A stretch of DNA of 36,877 nt from positions 1-36,877 of the forward strand of contig DAIEPO010000004.1 in NCBI GenBank assembly GCA_027348385.1, in the 5' to 3' direction. Shown piece by piece: positions 9,173 through 18,185 of this stretch; the first letter of the stretch is position 1, and every line of letters begins with the position of its first letter. Under the pieces are notes generated by a model. The model made no database searches, was not told the origin of the DNA, and worked only from the letters and a program-made list of their open reading frames with translations. A program made the position numbers and the translations under genes. This DNA is from a bacterium (lineage in GTDB: Bacteria; Patescibacteriota; Doudnabacteria; UBA920; VMFF01).

Positions 9173-9694
9173 ATGGGGAAAACTACAGTAAAAGATAGGC
9201 CTTTGATTAAGAAGGTCGATTATTTAGGTGTTAAGGTTAGTCACCTAGATGTAAAAGTTGGTCATTTAGATACAAGAGTTGGTAATCTAGAGGTTAAAGT
9301 CGATAATCTGGATACTAAGGTTGATAATTTAGAAGTGAAAGTAGACCACATAGACACTAAACTCGACCGTTTAGAAGTAAACTTTGTGCATCTGACAGCA
9401 AAAGTGGATAACTTAACGGATAATCTAAGCAATTTAACGGATACAGTAGGTAACTTAGCGGGTACAGTTGATCGTCTGACTATGACGCTGGATGATTTAG
9501 CTGCAATGGTTGCGCGTGGCTTTGAGCACATGGCCACAAAAGACGATATTGCTTTTCTTTCAAAAAGAATTGATCTATTAGAAGATGGACATGAACAAAT
9601 ATTGTTGCGTCTTGAAAACACTGTTTACAGGTTTGAACATCAAGATTTAGAAAAACGTGTTATTAAGCTAGAAAACAAACAAGCCAAGATTTAA
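9173..9694 (+). CDS. Heptad-repeat coiled-coil protein of unknown function
   Basis: Tandem 7-aa pattern (VKVSHLD VKVGHLD TRVGNLE VKVDNLD TKVDNLE VKVDHID TKLDRLE ...), then GFEHMATKDDIAFLSKRIDLLEDGHEQIL. Confidence 0.75.
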   Translation: MGKTTVKDRPLIKKVDYLGVKVSHLDVKVGHLDTRVGNLEVKVDNLDTKVDNLEVKVDHIDTKLDRLEVNFVHLTAKVDNLTDNLSNLTDTVGNLAGTVDRLTMTLDDLAAMVARGFEHMATKDDIAFLSKRIDLLEDGHEQILLRLENTVYRFEHQDLEKRVIKLENKQAKI

Positions 9695-10248
9695 TCTGTT
9701 GCTTGTGTTTCTAAATTTGTTTCAGGTATTTCTGGTAAAGAGATTTTTTTAACCAATTCTTCAAAGTCTGGTAATTCCTGGTTGTTTTTTAGCCCCATAT
9801 GTTCTAAGAACTCAAGAGTCGTTTCATAAAGTATTTGCCTCGAATCTTTTGGGTTCGGGGTTTTTTGAACCAAACCCCTGATTAACAATGCTCTTAAGCT
9901 GTATTGGCAGTTAACACCTCGTATCGCCTCTATTTCAGCCCTTGAGATTGGCTGCCTGTAAGCAACAATCGCAAGAGTTTCAATGGTTGCATCAGAAAGC
10001 TTTTCCCTTAAATCAGCATTCAGATAGTTTTTAACAACAGTGCTATTTTTAGCATTCGTTGCAAATTGCCAGGTGCCGTTTGATTCTAGTAAAACAATGC
10101 CTGAATTTTCATGAAGCTTAGAAAGCTCACGTAGTGCTTTCTCAACTTCTTCTTTTTCAACTTCTAAAATCTTTGCAATGTTTTGAGGACTTAATGGTCT
10201 TGATGCAACAAAGAGAATACTTTGGATTGTGCTTTGGAGTTGGTCCAT
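9691..10248 (-). CDS. scpB: Segregation and condensation protein B
   Basis: MDQLQSTIQSILFVASRPLSPQNIAKIL ... DATIETLAIVAYRQPISRAEIEAIRGVN ... LLIRGLVQ. Confidence 0.93.
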   Translation of the reverse strand: MDQLQSTIQSILFVASRPLSPQNIAKILEVEKEEVEKALRELSKLHENSGIVLLESNGTWQFATNAKNSTVVKNYLNADLREKLSDATIETLAIVAYRQPISRAEIEAIRGVNCQYSLRALLIRGLVQKTPNPKDSRQILYETTLEFLEHMGLKNNQELPDFEELVKKISLPEIPETNLETQATD

Positions 10249-10252
10249 AACT

Positions 10253-10960
10253 TTAATCTTGGTTTTCTGTTTTCTTAATAATTATCTCTGAGAAAATTTG
10301 TTCTTGTTCTACTGTTAAAATGCGCTGTTTTATTAATTCAAGCAAAGCTAGAAAAGTAACAATGACCTCTGTTTTATCCTTTGCTGTTGCAATCAGGTCA
10401 GACATTTTAGTTTGAATCTTTTCAGTGAGAAGGTTTTGTAAGGAATTAATCTTTTCCTGAATTGAAATTGCTTCTTTAACTGTTGCTTTAGGAAGATTGT
10501 TGATTTCTTCTAAAGACTTCAAAGTATTCAAAATACAGTTTTTTAAAGTATCTGCAGAAACGTCGGGATCTGGATAGAAGGAAACCTTTTCATCAAAAGA
10601 AACCTCTCTCTCAAAGGATTGTTTTCTTTTGTTGTCTAAAGTCTTTAGGTATTTAGCAGCTTCTTTAAACTTTTTGTAAAGCAAAAGCTTTGCTTCTAAA
10701 TCTATTGCAATTTCTTCTTCCTCTTTTTCTAATTCCAAGGTTGGCAGAATTGCTTTGGATTTAATAACCAAAAGCTTTGCGGCAACTGAAAGATAGTCCG
10801 CAAGAGAGGTTGGTTCAATGGTCTCAAGGTGTTTGATGTGCTGCAAGAACTGTTCTGTAACAGTTGCCAGTGCAATCTGAGTTATATCCATTTTCTGCTC
10901 TTCAATCAATTGCAGCAGCAGGTCTAGTGGACCATCGAATTGTTGTACTTTTATTTGCAT
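10253..10960 (-). CDS. scpA: Segregation and condensation protein A
   Basis: MQIKVQQFDGPLDLLLQLIEEQKMDITQIALATVTEQFLQHI ... VTFLALLELIKQRIL. Confidence 0.93.
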   Translation of the reverse strand: MQIKVQQFDGPLDLLLQLIEEQKMDITQIALATVTEQFLQHIKHLETIEPTSLADYLSVAAKLLVIKSKAILPTLELEKEEEEIAIDLEAKLLLYKKFKEAAKYLKTLDNKRKQSFEREVSFDEKVSFYPDPDVSADTLKNCILNTLKSLEEINNLPKATVKEAISIQEKINSLQNLLTEKIQTKMSDLIATAKDKTEVIVTFLALLELIKQRILTVEQEQIFSEIIIKKTENQD

Positions 10961-10971
10961 TAAAGAACTAA

Positions 10972-12762
10972 CTATTTTTTCTTCTGCACATCTAATTTGA
11001 TGTGCACGTCTTTTAGTTGTTGCTCAGTTACTTCTGAGGGAGCGCCAAGCATTGGATCTTCTGCTCTACCATTTTTAGGAAAAGCTATGACCTCGCGGAT
11101 ATTTGGTTCATCCCACAAAACCATTAAAATACGGTCAATTCCAGGAGCATTACCAGCATGCGGAGGAGCGCCATAGGAAAAGGCTTCAATCATATGTCCG
11201 AATTTAATATCGACTTCAGCTCTGGTGTATCCGGCAAGTTCAAAGGCCTTGTACATTGTTTCTGGTTGGTGGTTTCTAACAGCACCTGAAGAAAGCTCTA
11301 AGCCATTACCAACTAAGTCGTATTGCTGCGCAATTATTTCATACGGATCTTTTGTTTCTAGAGTTTCAATACCGCCATATGGCATTGAGAAAGGGTTGTG
11401 CTCAAAGTCCAGCTTATCAAGCCATTTGTTCCAGGAATACATTGGAAAGTCATAGACCCAGCACCAGGCCATAATGTTTGGATCTTTTAGATTCAGGATT
11501 GATCCAAGCTCGCTTCTGACTTTACCCAAAGTTTTGTTGGCAGTATCAGCCTTGTCAGCTGCAAAGAAAATGATGTCGCCAGATTGAGCACCAACTTCTT
11601 TAATTATCTTCTGGGTTAATTCTTCTCCAAGAAACTTAGTTATTGGAGACTTTACTTCTTTTCCTTCTAAAACAATATATGCTAAACCCTTAGCACCTTC
11701 TTCTTTTGCAATTGCTGTGAGTTGATCAATTTGGGATCTACTAAAGCTTGAAGCATTAGGTGCAACTATTGCTTTAACGATTCCACCATCTAAAATAGCT
11801 TGAGAAAAAACACTAAAACCACAATCACGAACAAGCTCAGTAACATTTTGTAATTTCATCTCAAAACGCAAGTCTGGTTTGTCAGTACCATACATGTCCA
11901 TGGCGTCAGCATACTTAATCTTTGGGAAAGGGAATTGCTGAATCTTTTTGGTTGAAAACTTTTCTGTGACTTCTTTAAACAAATCTTCCATTTCTTTCCA
12001 GACTTCTTCTTGAGTAGCAAAAGACATTTCCATGTCTAGTTGATAGAACTCACCGGGTGAGCGGTCTGCTCTAGCATCTTCATCACGGAAGCAAGCAGCA
12101 ATTTGATAATATCTTGGGATACCACCGACCATCAAAAGTTGTTTAAACTGTTGTGGTGCTTGGGGTAGAGCATAGAATTTACCAGGATGTAGTCTTGAAG
12201 GCACTAAGAAGTCACGAGCTCCTTCAGGAGATGAGTTTGCTAGTATTGGCGTAGTTATTTCCCAGAAACCTCTTTGATCCATGAAGTTTCTGATATGTTT
12301 GATTACTTGAGCTCTTTGTTTTAAATACTTTTGAATTTTTGGGCGTCTTAAATCAATGAAGCGATATTTTAAACGAATATCTTCATTTGCCAAATCTTCG
12401 TCTCTAGCAACAGGGAATGGCGGTGTTTTTGCTTGGGTTAAGACTTCAATGCTTTTCGCCTTTATCTCTACCTTTCCTGTTTCTAAGTTTGGATTGATCA
12501 ATTCAGCAGCTCTGTTCTCAATGGTTCCGGTAATTGCTAAAACCCACTCATCGCGGATTTTTTCAGCCACTGACAAGACCTCAGGTCCTGAAAGATCTTT
12601 GTTTACAGTAACTTGAATTAGACCAGTATGGTCTCTTAAGTCTATGAAAATGAGGTTGCCATGGTCTCTGCGGGAATGTACCCAACCTTTTACTAAAACC
12701 TCTTGTCCTTCTTTAGATCCTGTCTCTGCTGCTAGTGTTCTCTGCATAATATATTCTTTCAA
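10972..12762 (-). CDS. aspS: Aspartyl-tRNA synthetase
   Basis: Class II aaRS: GWVHSRRDHGNLIFIDLRDHTGLIQV; FRDEDARADRSPGEFYQLDMEMSF; GAPPHAGNAPGIDRILM. Confidence 0.95.
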   Translation of the reverse strand: MKEYIMQRTLAAETGSKEGQEVLVKGWVHSRRDHGNLIFIDLRDHTGLIQVTVNKDLSGPEVLSVAEKIRDEWVLAITGTIENRAAELINPNLETGKVEIKAKSIEVLTQAKTPPFPVARDEDLANEDIRLKYRFIDLRRPKIQKYLKQRAQVIKHIRNFMDQRGFWEITTPILANSSPEGARDFLVPSRLHPGKFYALPQAPQQFKQLLMVGGIPRYYQIAACFRDEDARADRSPGEFYQLDMEMSFATQEEVWKEMEDLFKEVTEKFSTKKIQQFPFPKIKYADAMDMYGTDKPDLRFEMKLQNVTELVRDCGFSVFSQAILDGGIVKAIVAPNASSFSRSQIDQLTAIAKEEGAKGLAYIVLEGKEVKSPITKFLGEELTQKIIKEVGAQSGDIIFFAADKADTANKTLGKVRSELGSILNLKDPNIMAWCWVYDFPMYSWNKWLDKLDFEHNPFSMPYGGIETLETKDPYEIIAQQYDLVGNGLELSSGAVRNHQPETMYKAFELAGYTRAEVDIKFGHMIEAFSYGAPPHAGNAPGIDRILMVLWDEPNIREVIAFPKNGRAEDPMLGAPSEVTEQQLKDVHIKLDVQKKK

Positions 12763-12820
12763 TTAAAGTATTTGAATTTTATCAGAAAACCTTGAATTTT
12801 TCAAAGTTTTAGTTTTTAGA

Positions 12821-12829
12821 TGGTATAAT
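12821..12829 (+). promoter_or_regulatory. Extended -10 promoter element for maf
   Basis: TGGTATAAT; the -10 ends 7 bp before the ATG at 12837, implying a leaderless or near-leaderless mRNA. Confidence 0.55.
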
Positions 12830-12836
12830 TAAAGAT

Positions 12837-13424
12837 ATGCAAAAAGTAATCCTAGCCACCAGGTCAGCACAACGAAAGAATCTCATGTCTGGACTGAGTA
12901 TCCCTTTTGAAATACAAAGTGCTGATATTGATGAAAAAGCAATACGCGATCCTGACTTAAAAGTGCGAGTAACAAAGATTGCCAGAGCTAAAGCCGAGGC
13001 AGTGGCAGCAAAGAGACAAGGCATCATCATTGCTGCAGATACTTTTGCTGTTTGTAATGGAAAAGTCTTAGAAAAACCAAGAGATTTAGATGAAGCACGC
13101 GAAATGTTAAAAGAACAGCAGGGCAAGGAAGTTTTCATGTACACTGGTCTCTGCTATCTCGATCCTGAAAATAACATAGACTTCTCGGAAGTTTCAATAA
13201 CCAAATTAAAGCTACGTCAGTTAGAAGATTATGAAATACAAGCATACGTAGAAAATGCTCCGGTAACAACATGGGCTGGTGCTTTTGCAATTAGTTATGC
13301 CTATGGCACTAGTTTAGTAGAATACATTGAAGGTTCGCTTTCTGGTACTGGTGGTCTGCCGATGGAGTTATTAATACCTCTTTTAAAGAAATCAGGATTA
13401 AAACCACAAGCAACAGGTGCATGA
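12837..13424 (+). CDS. maf: Maf-family nucleotide pyrophosphatase
   Basis: VILATRSAQRKNLMSGLSIPFEIQSADIDEKA ... IIAADTFAVCNGKVLEKPRDLDEAREMLKEQQGKE. Confidence 0.9.
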   Translation: MQKVILATRSAQRKNLMSGLSIPFEIQSADIDEKAIRDPDLKVRVTKIARAKAEAVAAKRQGIIIAADTFAVCNGKVLEKPRDLDEAREMLKEQQGKEVFMYTGLCYLDPENNIDFSEVSITKLKLRQLEDYEIQAYVENAPVTTWAGAFAISYAYGTSLVEYIEGSLSGTGGLPMELLIPLLKKSGLKPQATGA

Positions 13425-13449
13425 TATAATCAGGAGAGAATAAACAAAA

Positions 13450-14031
13450 ATGGCGATTAAAAAAATTGTCCTAGATTTAGAAACACAAAAACTATTCGAA
13501 GAGGTTGGAGGCCGTGGTAAAAACCATTTGCTTAAGGTTTCGGTTTGTGGAGTTTGGGAATCAGTAAATGATAGGTTTTCAATATTTACAGAACAGGAAC
13601 TTCCTAAACTAGCTGAACTGTTGCAAAGTGCTGATCAAATCATTGGTTTTAATATTAAAGATTTTGATTTTGAAGTTTTGCAACCTTACTTAAACTTTGA
13701 TGTACACGCGCTTCCTTTCTTAGACATTATCCAAGATGTACATAGGCATTTAGGTAGAATAGTAAGCTTAAACTCCATTGCAGAAGCAACCCTTGGAAAA
13801 GGAAAAAGTGGTAATGGTAAAGAAGCAATCCTTTTTTGGAGAAACAATCGTTTAGATCTTTTAAAGAAATATTGTTTAGATGATGTAAAAATTACTCGAG
13901 ATGTCTATCACTACGGACTTGCTAATGGCAAGATCCTTTATAAAGATTTTTTTGAAATTAAGGAAATACCGGTAAAATGGACAGAACCAGAACCAAGAAT
14001 TGCTATGCAAAAACAAACAGCGCTTTTTTAA
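13450..14031 (+). CDS. DnaQ/RNase H-fold 3'-5' exonuclease-like protein
   Basis: IVLDLETQKLFEEVGGR (DxE) ... IIGFNIKDFDFEVLQPY ... YCLDDVKITRDVY (terminal YxxxD-type motif). Confidence 0.75.
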   Translation: MAIKKIVLDLETQKLFEEVGGRGKNHLLKVSVCGVWESVNDRFSIFTEQELPKLAELLQSADQIIGFNIKDFDFEVLQPYLNFDVHALPFLDIIQDVHRHLGRIVSLNSIAEATLGKGKSGNGKEAILFWRNNRLDLLKKYCLDDVKITRDVYHYGLANGKILYKDFFEIKEIPVKWTEPEPRIAMQKQTALF

Positions 14032-14819
14032 GCTCTAGGATAATCGGTTTTCCGGTTGTAGCCCAATCTTTTAAGGTTGGTTTTTTTACGGTTCGATATT
14101 ATAGTTTGTTTTTTGTTGCTGGTGTTGTTCTTGCATATTTTCTAGCTAAGGCAAGAGCTTTTAAAAAGGGGATTGGTGCACTGCTTTTTGATGAGATTAT
14201 ATTCTGGACAGTTCTTGTTGGTTTCATCAGCGCGCGTCTCTATTATGTCCTCTTCTATTTTGATCAATACAAGTTGAACCTTTCTGAGGTATTTATGATC
14301 TGGCATGGTGGTTTAGCAATCTATGGTGGTTTGATTGGCGGGATAATTACACTTTATTTTCTTTCAAAAAAACACCAGCTAAACTTTTTTTCAATTACAG
14401 ATGCAATTGTTTTTGCTCTGCCCCTAGCTCAAAGCATTGGTCGACTTGGTAATTACTTTAACTACGAAGCTTTTGGTAATCCAACTAATCTGCCCTGGAA
14501 AATGTATGTTCCAGAACAGTTTAGACCCGAAGGCTTTAATGCTTACAGTTTTTTTCATCCAACCTTCGCTTATGAGATACTGTTCAATCTTTTCGTTTTT
14601 CTATTGCTTTGGAGAATCGAAAAAAAGTCATACAGTGCTGGCGTTTTAACTGGATCGTATTTAGTGTTGTATAGCGTTGGACGTTTTTTCATAGAACAGG
14701 TTCGTTTAGACAGCGCATACTTGGGAACTTTCAGAGTTGACCAAATTGTCGCGCTATTACTAATTTTTGCTGGTTTGGGTATAATAATAAACAGATATGT
14801 CGCACAAAGTAGTAAGTAG
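13977..14819 (+). CDS. lgt: Prolipoprotein diacylglyceryl transferase (start uncertain)
   Basis: TVRYYSLFFVAGVVLAY ... MIWHGGLAIYGGLIGGI ... GRLGNYFNYEAFGNPTNLPW ... HPTFAYEILFNL: Lgt signature. N-terminus overlaps the upstream CDS by 55 bp. Confidence 0.9.
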   Translation: MDRTRTKNCYAKTNSAFLSSRIIGFPVVAQSFKVGFFTVRYYSLFFVAGVVLAYFLAKARAFKKGIGALLFDEIIFWTVLVGFISARLYYVLFYFDQYKLNLSEVFMIWHGGLAIYGGLIGGIITLYFLSKKHQLNFFSITDAIVFALPLAQSIGRLGNYFNYEAFGNPTNLPWKMYVPEQFRPEGFNAYSFFHPTFAYEILFNLFVFLLLWRIEKKSYSAGVLTGSYLVLYSVGRFFIEQVRLDSAYLGTFRVDQIVALLLIFAGLGIIINRYVAQSSK

Positions 14820-15519
14820 TATTATCGCTTTACTATTCCTCGTCTTGATTCAATCATTTGGCGGGGTTTTTAGGTTTTTACTGCCAGTAATGGCTTTGTA
14901 TGTTTTGGGCTTCCTAGCCTACAATTATTGGTATTTAAAAAAGAATAATGTTTTAAACAACTGGTCTTTAATCCGTCCAATGTTGTTCATATTCTCAATG
15001 ATTGGTTTGTTTTTTGTAGTTCCCGATGGTTTTCTTGAGGGCTTATTTCTGATCTTCTCAGTTATAGTCATATACTTCTTAGAGGTTGGTTTGCTAGTTG
15101 TTTCTGAGCAGGTTGTTTTCTTAGAAACGTTAGTTTCTTACTTTGCTTTGAGCATGGCAATCTTTGCCTGGAACTTTTATCTCCTACCAAAAAGCACACT
15201 GACCTTGTTGCTTTTAGGAGCAATGACTTTTTTAATAGCCAGAGCATCTCTTGACTATGTCCCGCAAAGTGACCAAAAGAAAAACTTTTGGGCTGCATTA
15301 ATCACGCTTTGTCTTTTAGAAGTTAGCTGGGCTTTAGTTTTTCTACCTTTCCACTTCACAGCTCTTGCTGTAATTCTCTTTAATGTTTTTTATGTTCTTT
15401 GGATCATTATATATTTCTATCTTTTTCACAATCTTAATCGGCAGAAGGTTTCTTTTCATGTAATCTTTTCTGCGATACTGATTGTTCTAATAATATTAAG
15501 CACTCCTTGGAAAGCATAA
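14797..15519 (+). CDS. Hypothetical polytopic membrane protein
   Basis: Multiple hydrophobic segments; ATG overlaps the end of lgt. Confidence 0.7.
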   Translation: MSHKVVSSIIALLFLVLIQSFGGVFRFLLPVMALYVLGFLAYNYWYLKKNNVLNNWSLIRPMLFIFSMIGLFFVVPDGFLEGLFLIFSVIVIYFLEVGLLVVSEQVVFLETLVSYFALSMAIFAWNFYLLPKSTLTLLLLGAMTFLIARASLDYVPQSDQKKNFWAALITLCLLEVSWALVFLPFHFTALAVILFNVFYVLWIIIYFYLFHNLNRQKVSFHVIFSAILIVLIILSTPWKA

Positions 15520-15523
15520 AGCT

Positions 15524-16645
15524 ATGAATGAAAAAATATCTACAAAGCTCATAACCATAATAATTTTAAGCTCGTTAATAGTTGGCGGAGTTGGTAGTTG
15601 GGTTTTTAACAGATTCTTAATCCCAAAGATCAACACGATTCCGTTTTTTATGAAATACAATCTCAGCCCAAGTGGCTCTCCTTTAGTAATTAACACTAAG
15701 CAGGAAATCCGAGTTAACGAAGGTTCTGATACAGTAGCTGTAGTTTCTAAAGTCAGGCCGTGGGTTGTTGGTTTAGCTTATGGTAATGATTTCAACAACG
15801 CTGACTTTAGAGGATCAGGAATAATTTTGACATCTGATGGCTTAATCGCAGTTCCGGCACAAAGCTTGTATGCTCAATCGAGCAAGCAGCAGCTAAAAAT
15901 AGTTTTTGATGATGGTAAGGTATTACCAGCAACACTAAAAGCCATGGACACTGATTCAAACCTTGCTTTTGTTAAGGTTGATGCAAACAACTTGCCGACA
16001 GCATCAGTTGGTTTGTCTGCTGACTTACAGCTTGGACAAAGAATAATCGTGGTTGCAAAGACTCTCAATGAGTTTAATCCAAATGTTTTTGTTTCTTTCG
16101 TTTCTTCACAAACACACAACCACCCAGCTCAGAGCTACTTTGCTGATGATTTTAACCAAGTTTTTAAGTTCAGCCCTGATGAAGCACCAAATAACTCAAT
16201 AATATTCTCACTTGAAGGAAACATTGTTGGAATTAAAACTAGAACTGGTATAGTCACGGCAGAAGCTTTAAAAAACGCACTGAATTCATATTTTAAAAAT
16301 GGCGCAATAGTTAAAAATGTTTTTGGTTTCTTCTACTTACCAATTTCTCTTTCAGATGCCACAGCCTTCAATGGCACTCAGGGAGCTTGGGTGCATAACA
16401 CTGACTACTCCAGAAACTTCTCTCTCATTGAAGGAAGTCCAGCTGCAAAAGCAGGTTTACAAGCAGGGGATATAATCACAGCGGTTAATGATGAAAAAGT
16501 AACTCTACAAAACAGTTTTGAAGACTTAAGCTTGAAATATTCTCCTGGGGAAATCATTCGTCTAGAAGTAAAAAGAGGCAAGATAACCAAGACTATAAAC
16601 TTAACCATTGGAGCAAAGAAATATGGTACTGGTCCTGGGTTCTAA
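15524..16645 (+). CDS. HtrA/DegP-like protein with PDZ domain; catalytic triad appears degenerate
   Basis: N-terminal TM, trypsin-like fold remnants (GSGIILTSDGLIAV ... LKAMDTDSNLAFVKVDANNLPTASVGLSADLQLGQRIIVV), C-terminal PDZ (EGSPAAKAGLQAGDIITAVNDEKV). Confidence 0.75.
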   Translation: MNEKISTKLITIIILSSLIVGGVGSWVFNRFLIPKINTIPFFMKYNLSPSGSPLVINTKQEIRVNEGSDTVAVVSKVRPWVVGLAYGNDFNNADFRGSGIILTSDGLIAVPAQSLYAQSSKQQLKIVFDDGKVLPATLKAMDTDSNLAFVKVDANNLPTASVGLSADLQLGQRIIVVAKTLNEFNPNVFVSFVSSQTHNHPAQSYFADDFNQVFKFSPDEAPNNSIIFSLEGNIVGIKTRTGIVTAEALKNALNSYFKNGAIVKNVFGFFYLPISLSDATAFNGTQGAWVHNTDYSRNFSLIEGSPAAKAGLQAGDIITAVNDEKVTLQNSFEDLSLKYSPGEIIRLEVKRGKITKTINLTIGAKKYGTGPGF

Positions 16646-17459
16646 GGGAATGCTTGGTAGTGAATTAGTACGCCAGTTAAAAGCAAAAGGGATTGAAGTT
16701 GCTGCTTTTGATAGTGATTTAGATGTCAGAGACAAAGAAGTACTGCAAACTAAGGTTCAAGAATTAAAACCCGAAGTGATATATAATTGTGTGGCATACA
16801 ATGCTGTTGATCTTGCAGAGGAAGAAAAAGAAAAGGCTACGAGCTTAAATGTTTCAGCTGTTTCAAACATTGTTCAAGCTGCAAACAGCATTGGAGCAAC
16901 CTTAGTTCATTTCAGCACAGGTTTTGTTTTTGACGGACAAAGCACTAAAAGCTATACCGAATCAGATCAGCCAAATCCTCAAAGCGTTTATGCCCAAACA
17001 AAATATCAGGGAGAGGTAGAAGCATTGAAATGCCCAAAAAGTTATGTGATCCGTTTAAATCTTTTGTTTGGAAAGTCTGCAGCAAGCGATAATGCAAAAA
17101 AAAGCTTTCCAGAATTAGTTTTAGAGCTTGCAAAAGATCAAAAAGAGTTTGCTTTTGTAACAGATGAGATTAGCACACCAACCTATGCTCTGGATTTAGC
17201 TAAAGCAACCCTAGAGTTAGTTGATGCGAAATATCCATATGGCATATATCATCTGCCAAACGAGGGTCAGGCTTCATGGTTGGATTTTGCTGAAGAAGTG
17301 TTTAGAATAAAGGGGGTGGAGGTTAAACTTAATCCAGTAAAGGGAGATGTGTTTAAAAGACCAGCAAAAAGACCCAAAAACTCAGTTATTGCAAATACTA
17401 AGTTTCCTAAGTTACGCCCATGGCAGCAAGCATTACAAGAATTTTTAAGCAGTAATTAA
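16623..17459 (+). CDS. rmlD: dTDP-4-dehydrorhamnose reductase-like
   Basis: MVLVLGSKGMLGSELVRQL ... FSTGFVFDGQSTKSYTESDQPNPQSVYAQTKYQGE; adjacent to rmlA-like gene. Confidence 0.85.
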   Translation: MVLVLGSKGMLGSELVRQLKAKGIEVAAFDSDLDVRDKEVLQTKVQELKPEVIYNCVAYNAVDLAEEEKEKATSLNVSAVSNIVQAANSIGATLVHFSTGFVFDGQSTKSYTESDQPNPQSVYAQTKYQGEVEALKCPKSYVIRLNLLFGKSAASDNAKKSFPELVLELAKDQKEFAFVTDEISTPTYALDLAKATLELVDAKYPYGIYHLPNEGQASWLDFAEEVFRIKGVEVKLNPVKGDVFKRPAKRPKNSVIANTKFPKLRPWQQALQEFLSSN

Positions 17460-17468
17460 AGAAATACA

Positions 17469-18185
17469 ATGAAAGGTATCATACTCTCAGGAGGCAGTGG
17501 CACAAGACTATACCCCTTAACAAAAGTTACTTCCAAGCAGCTTTTGCCGGTTTATGATAAACCGATGATTAATTATCCTTTACAGACTTTGCTTTCCGGA
17601 GGAATTACGGACATTTTAATCATAGTTGCTCCTGATCATGCTGGTGACTATCTAAAATATCTCGGTTCAGGAAAAGACTTTGGCGCAAAGTTCACCTATG
17701 AAATTCAAGATAAACCAGAGGGTCTTGCACAAGCTTTCTTAATCGCTGAAAGCTTTATGGATCAAGAACCAGTTGCTTTAATTTTAGGTGATAATATCTA
17801 CGAGGATGATTTTTCTGATATTATAAAGAACTTTAAAAATGGAGCACAGATATTTGTTAAAGAAGTTTCTGATCCTGAAAGATTTGGTGTTGTTCGTTTT
17901 GATGACCAGATGAATGCTTTAGAAATTGTTGAAAAACCAAAAGATTTTGTTTCAAACTATGCGCAAACTGGTTTGTATCTCTACGATCGCACAGTTTTAG
18001 AGAAAGCAAGAAGCTTAAAGCCTTCCCCAAGAGGTGAATTAGAAATAACTGACTTAAACAACTTGTATCTAAAAGAAGGTAAGTTAAAAGTTGGAGTTGT
18101 TAAAGGGGAGTGGGTTGATGCTGGAACTATTGATGCGTTATATAAAGCAAGCGAGTTGATATATAAAAAGAAGAACAAAAAATAA
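17469..18185 (+). CDS. rmlA: Glucose-1-phosphate thymidylyltransferase-like
   Basis: MKGIILSGGSGTRLYPLTKVTSKQLLPVYDKPMINYPLQTLL ... LILGDNIYEDDF ... GEWVDAGTIDAL. Confidence 0.9.
   Translation: MKGIILSGGSGTRLYPLTKVTSKQLLPVYDKPMINYPLQTLLSGGITDILIIVAPDHAGDYLKYLGSGKDFGAKFTYEIQDKPEGLAQAFLIAESFMDQEPVALILGDNIYEDDFSDIIKNFKNGAQIFVKEVSDPERFGVVRFDDQMNALEIVEKPKDFVSNYAQTGLYLYDRTVLEKARSLKPSPRGELEITDLNNLYLKEGKLKVGVVKGEWVDAGTIDALYKASELIYKKKNKK

Noticed and set aside
9262-9621. 119-aa minus-strand ORF with SKLSTLVSRLSTL repeats
   Set aside because: Antisense shadow of the + strand heptad-repeat gene.
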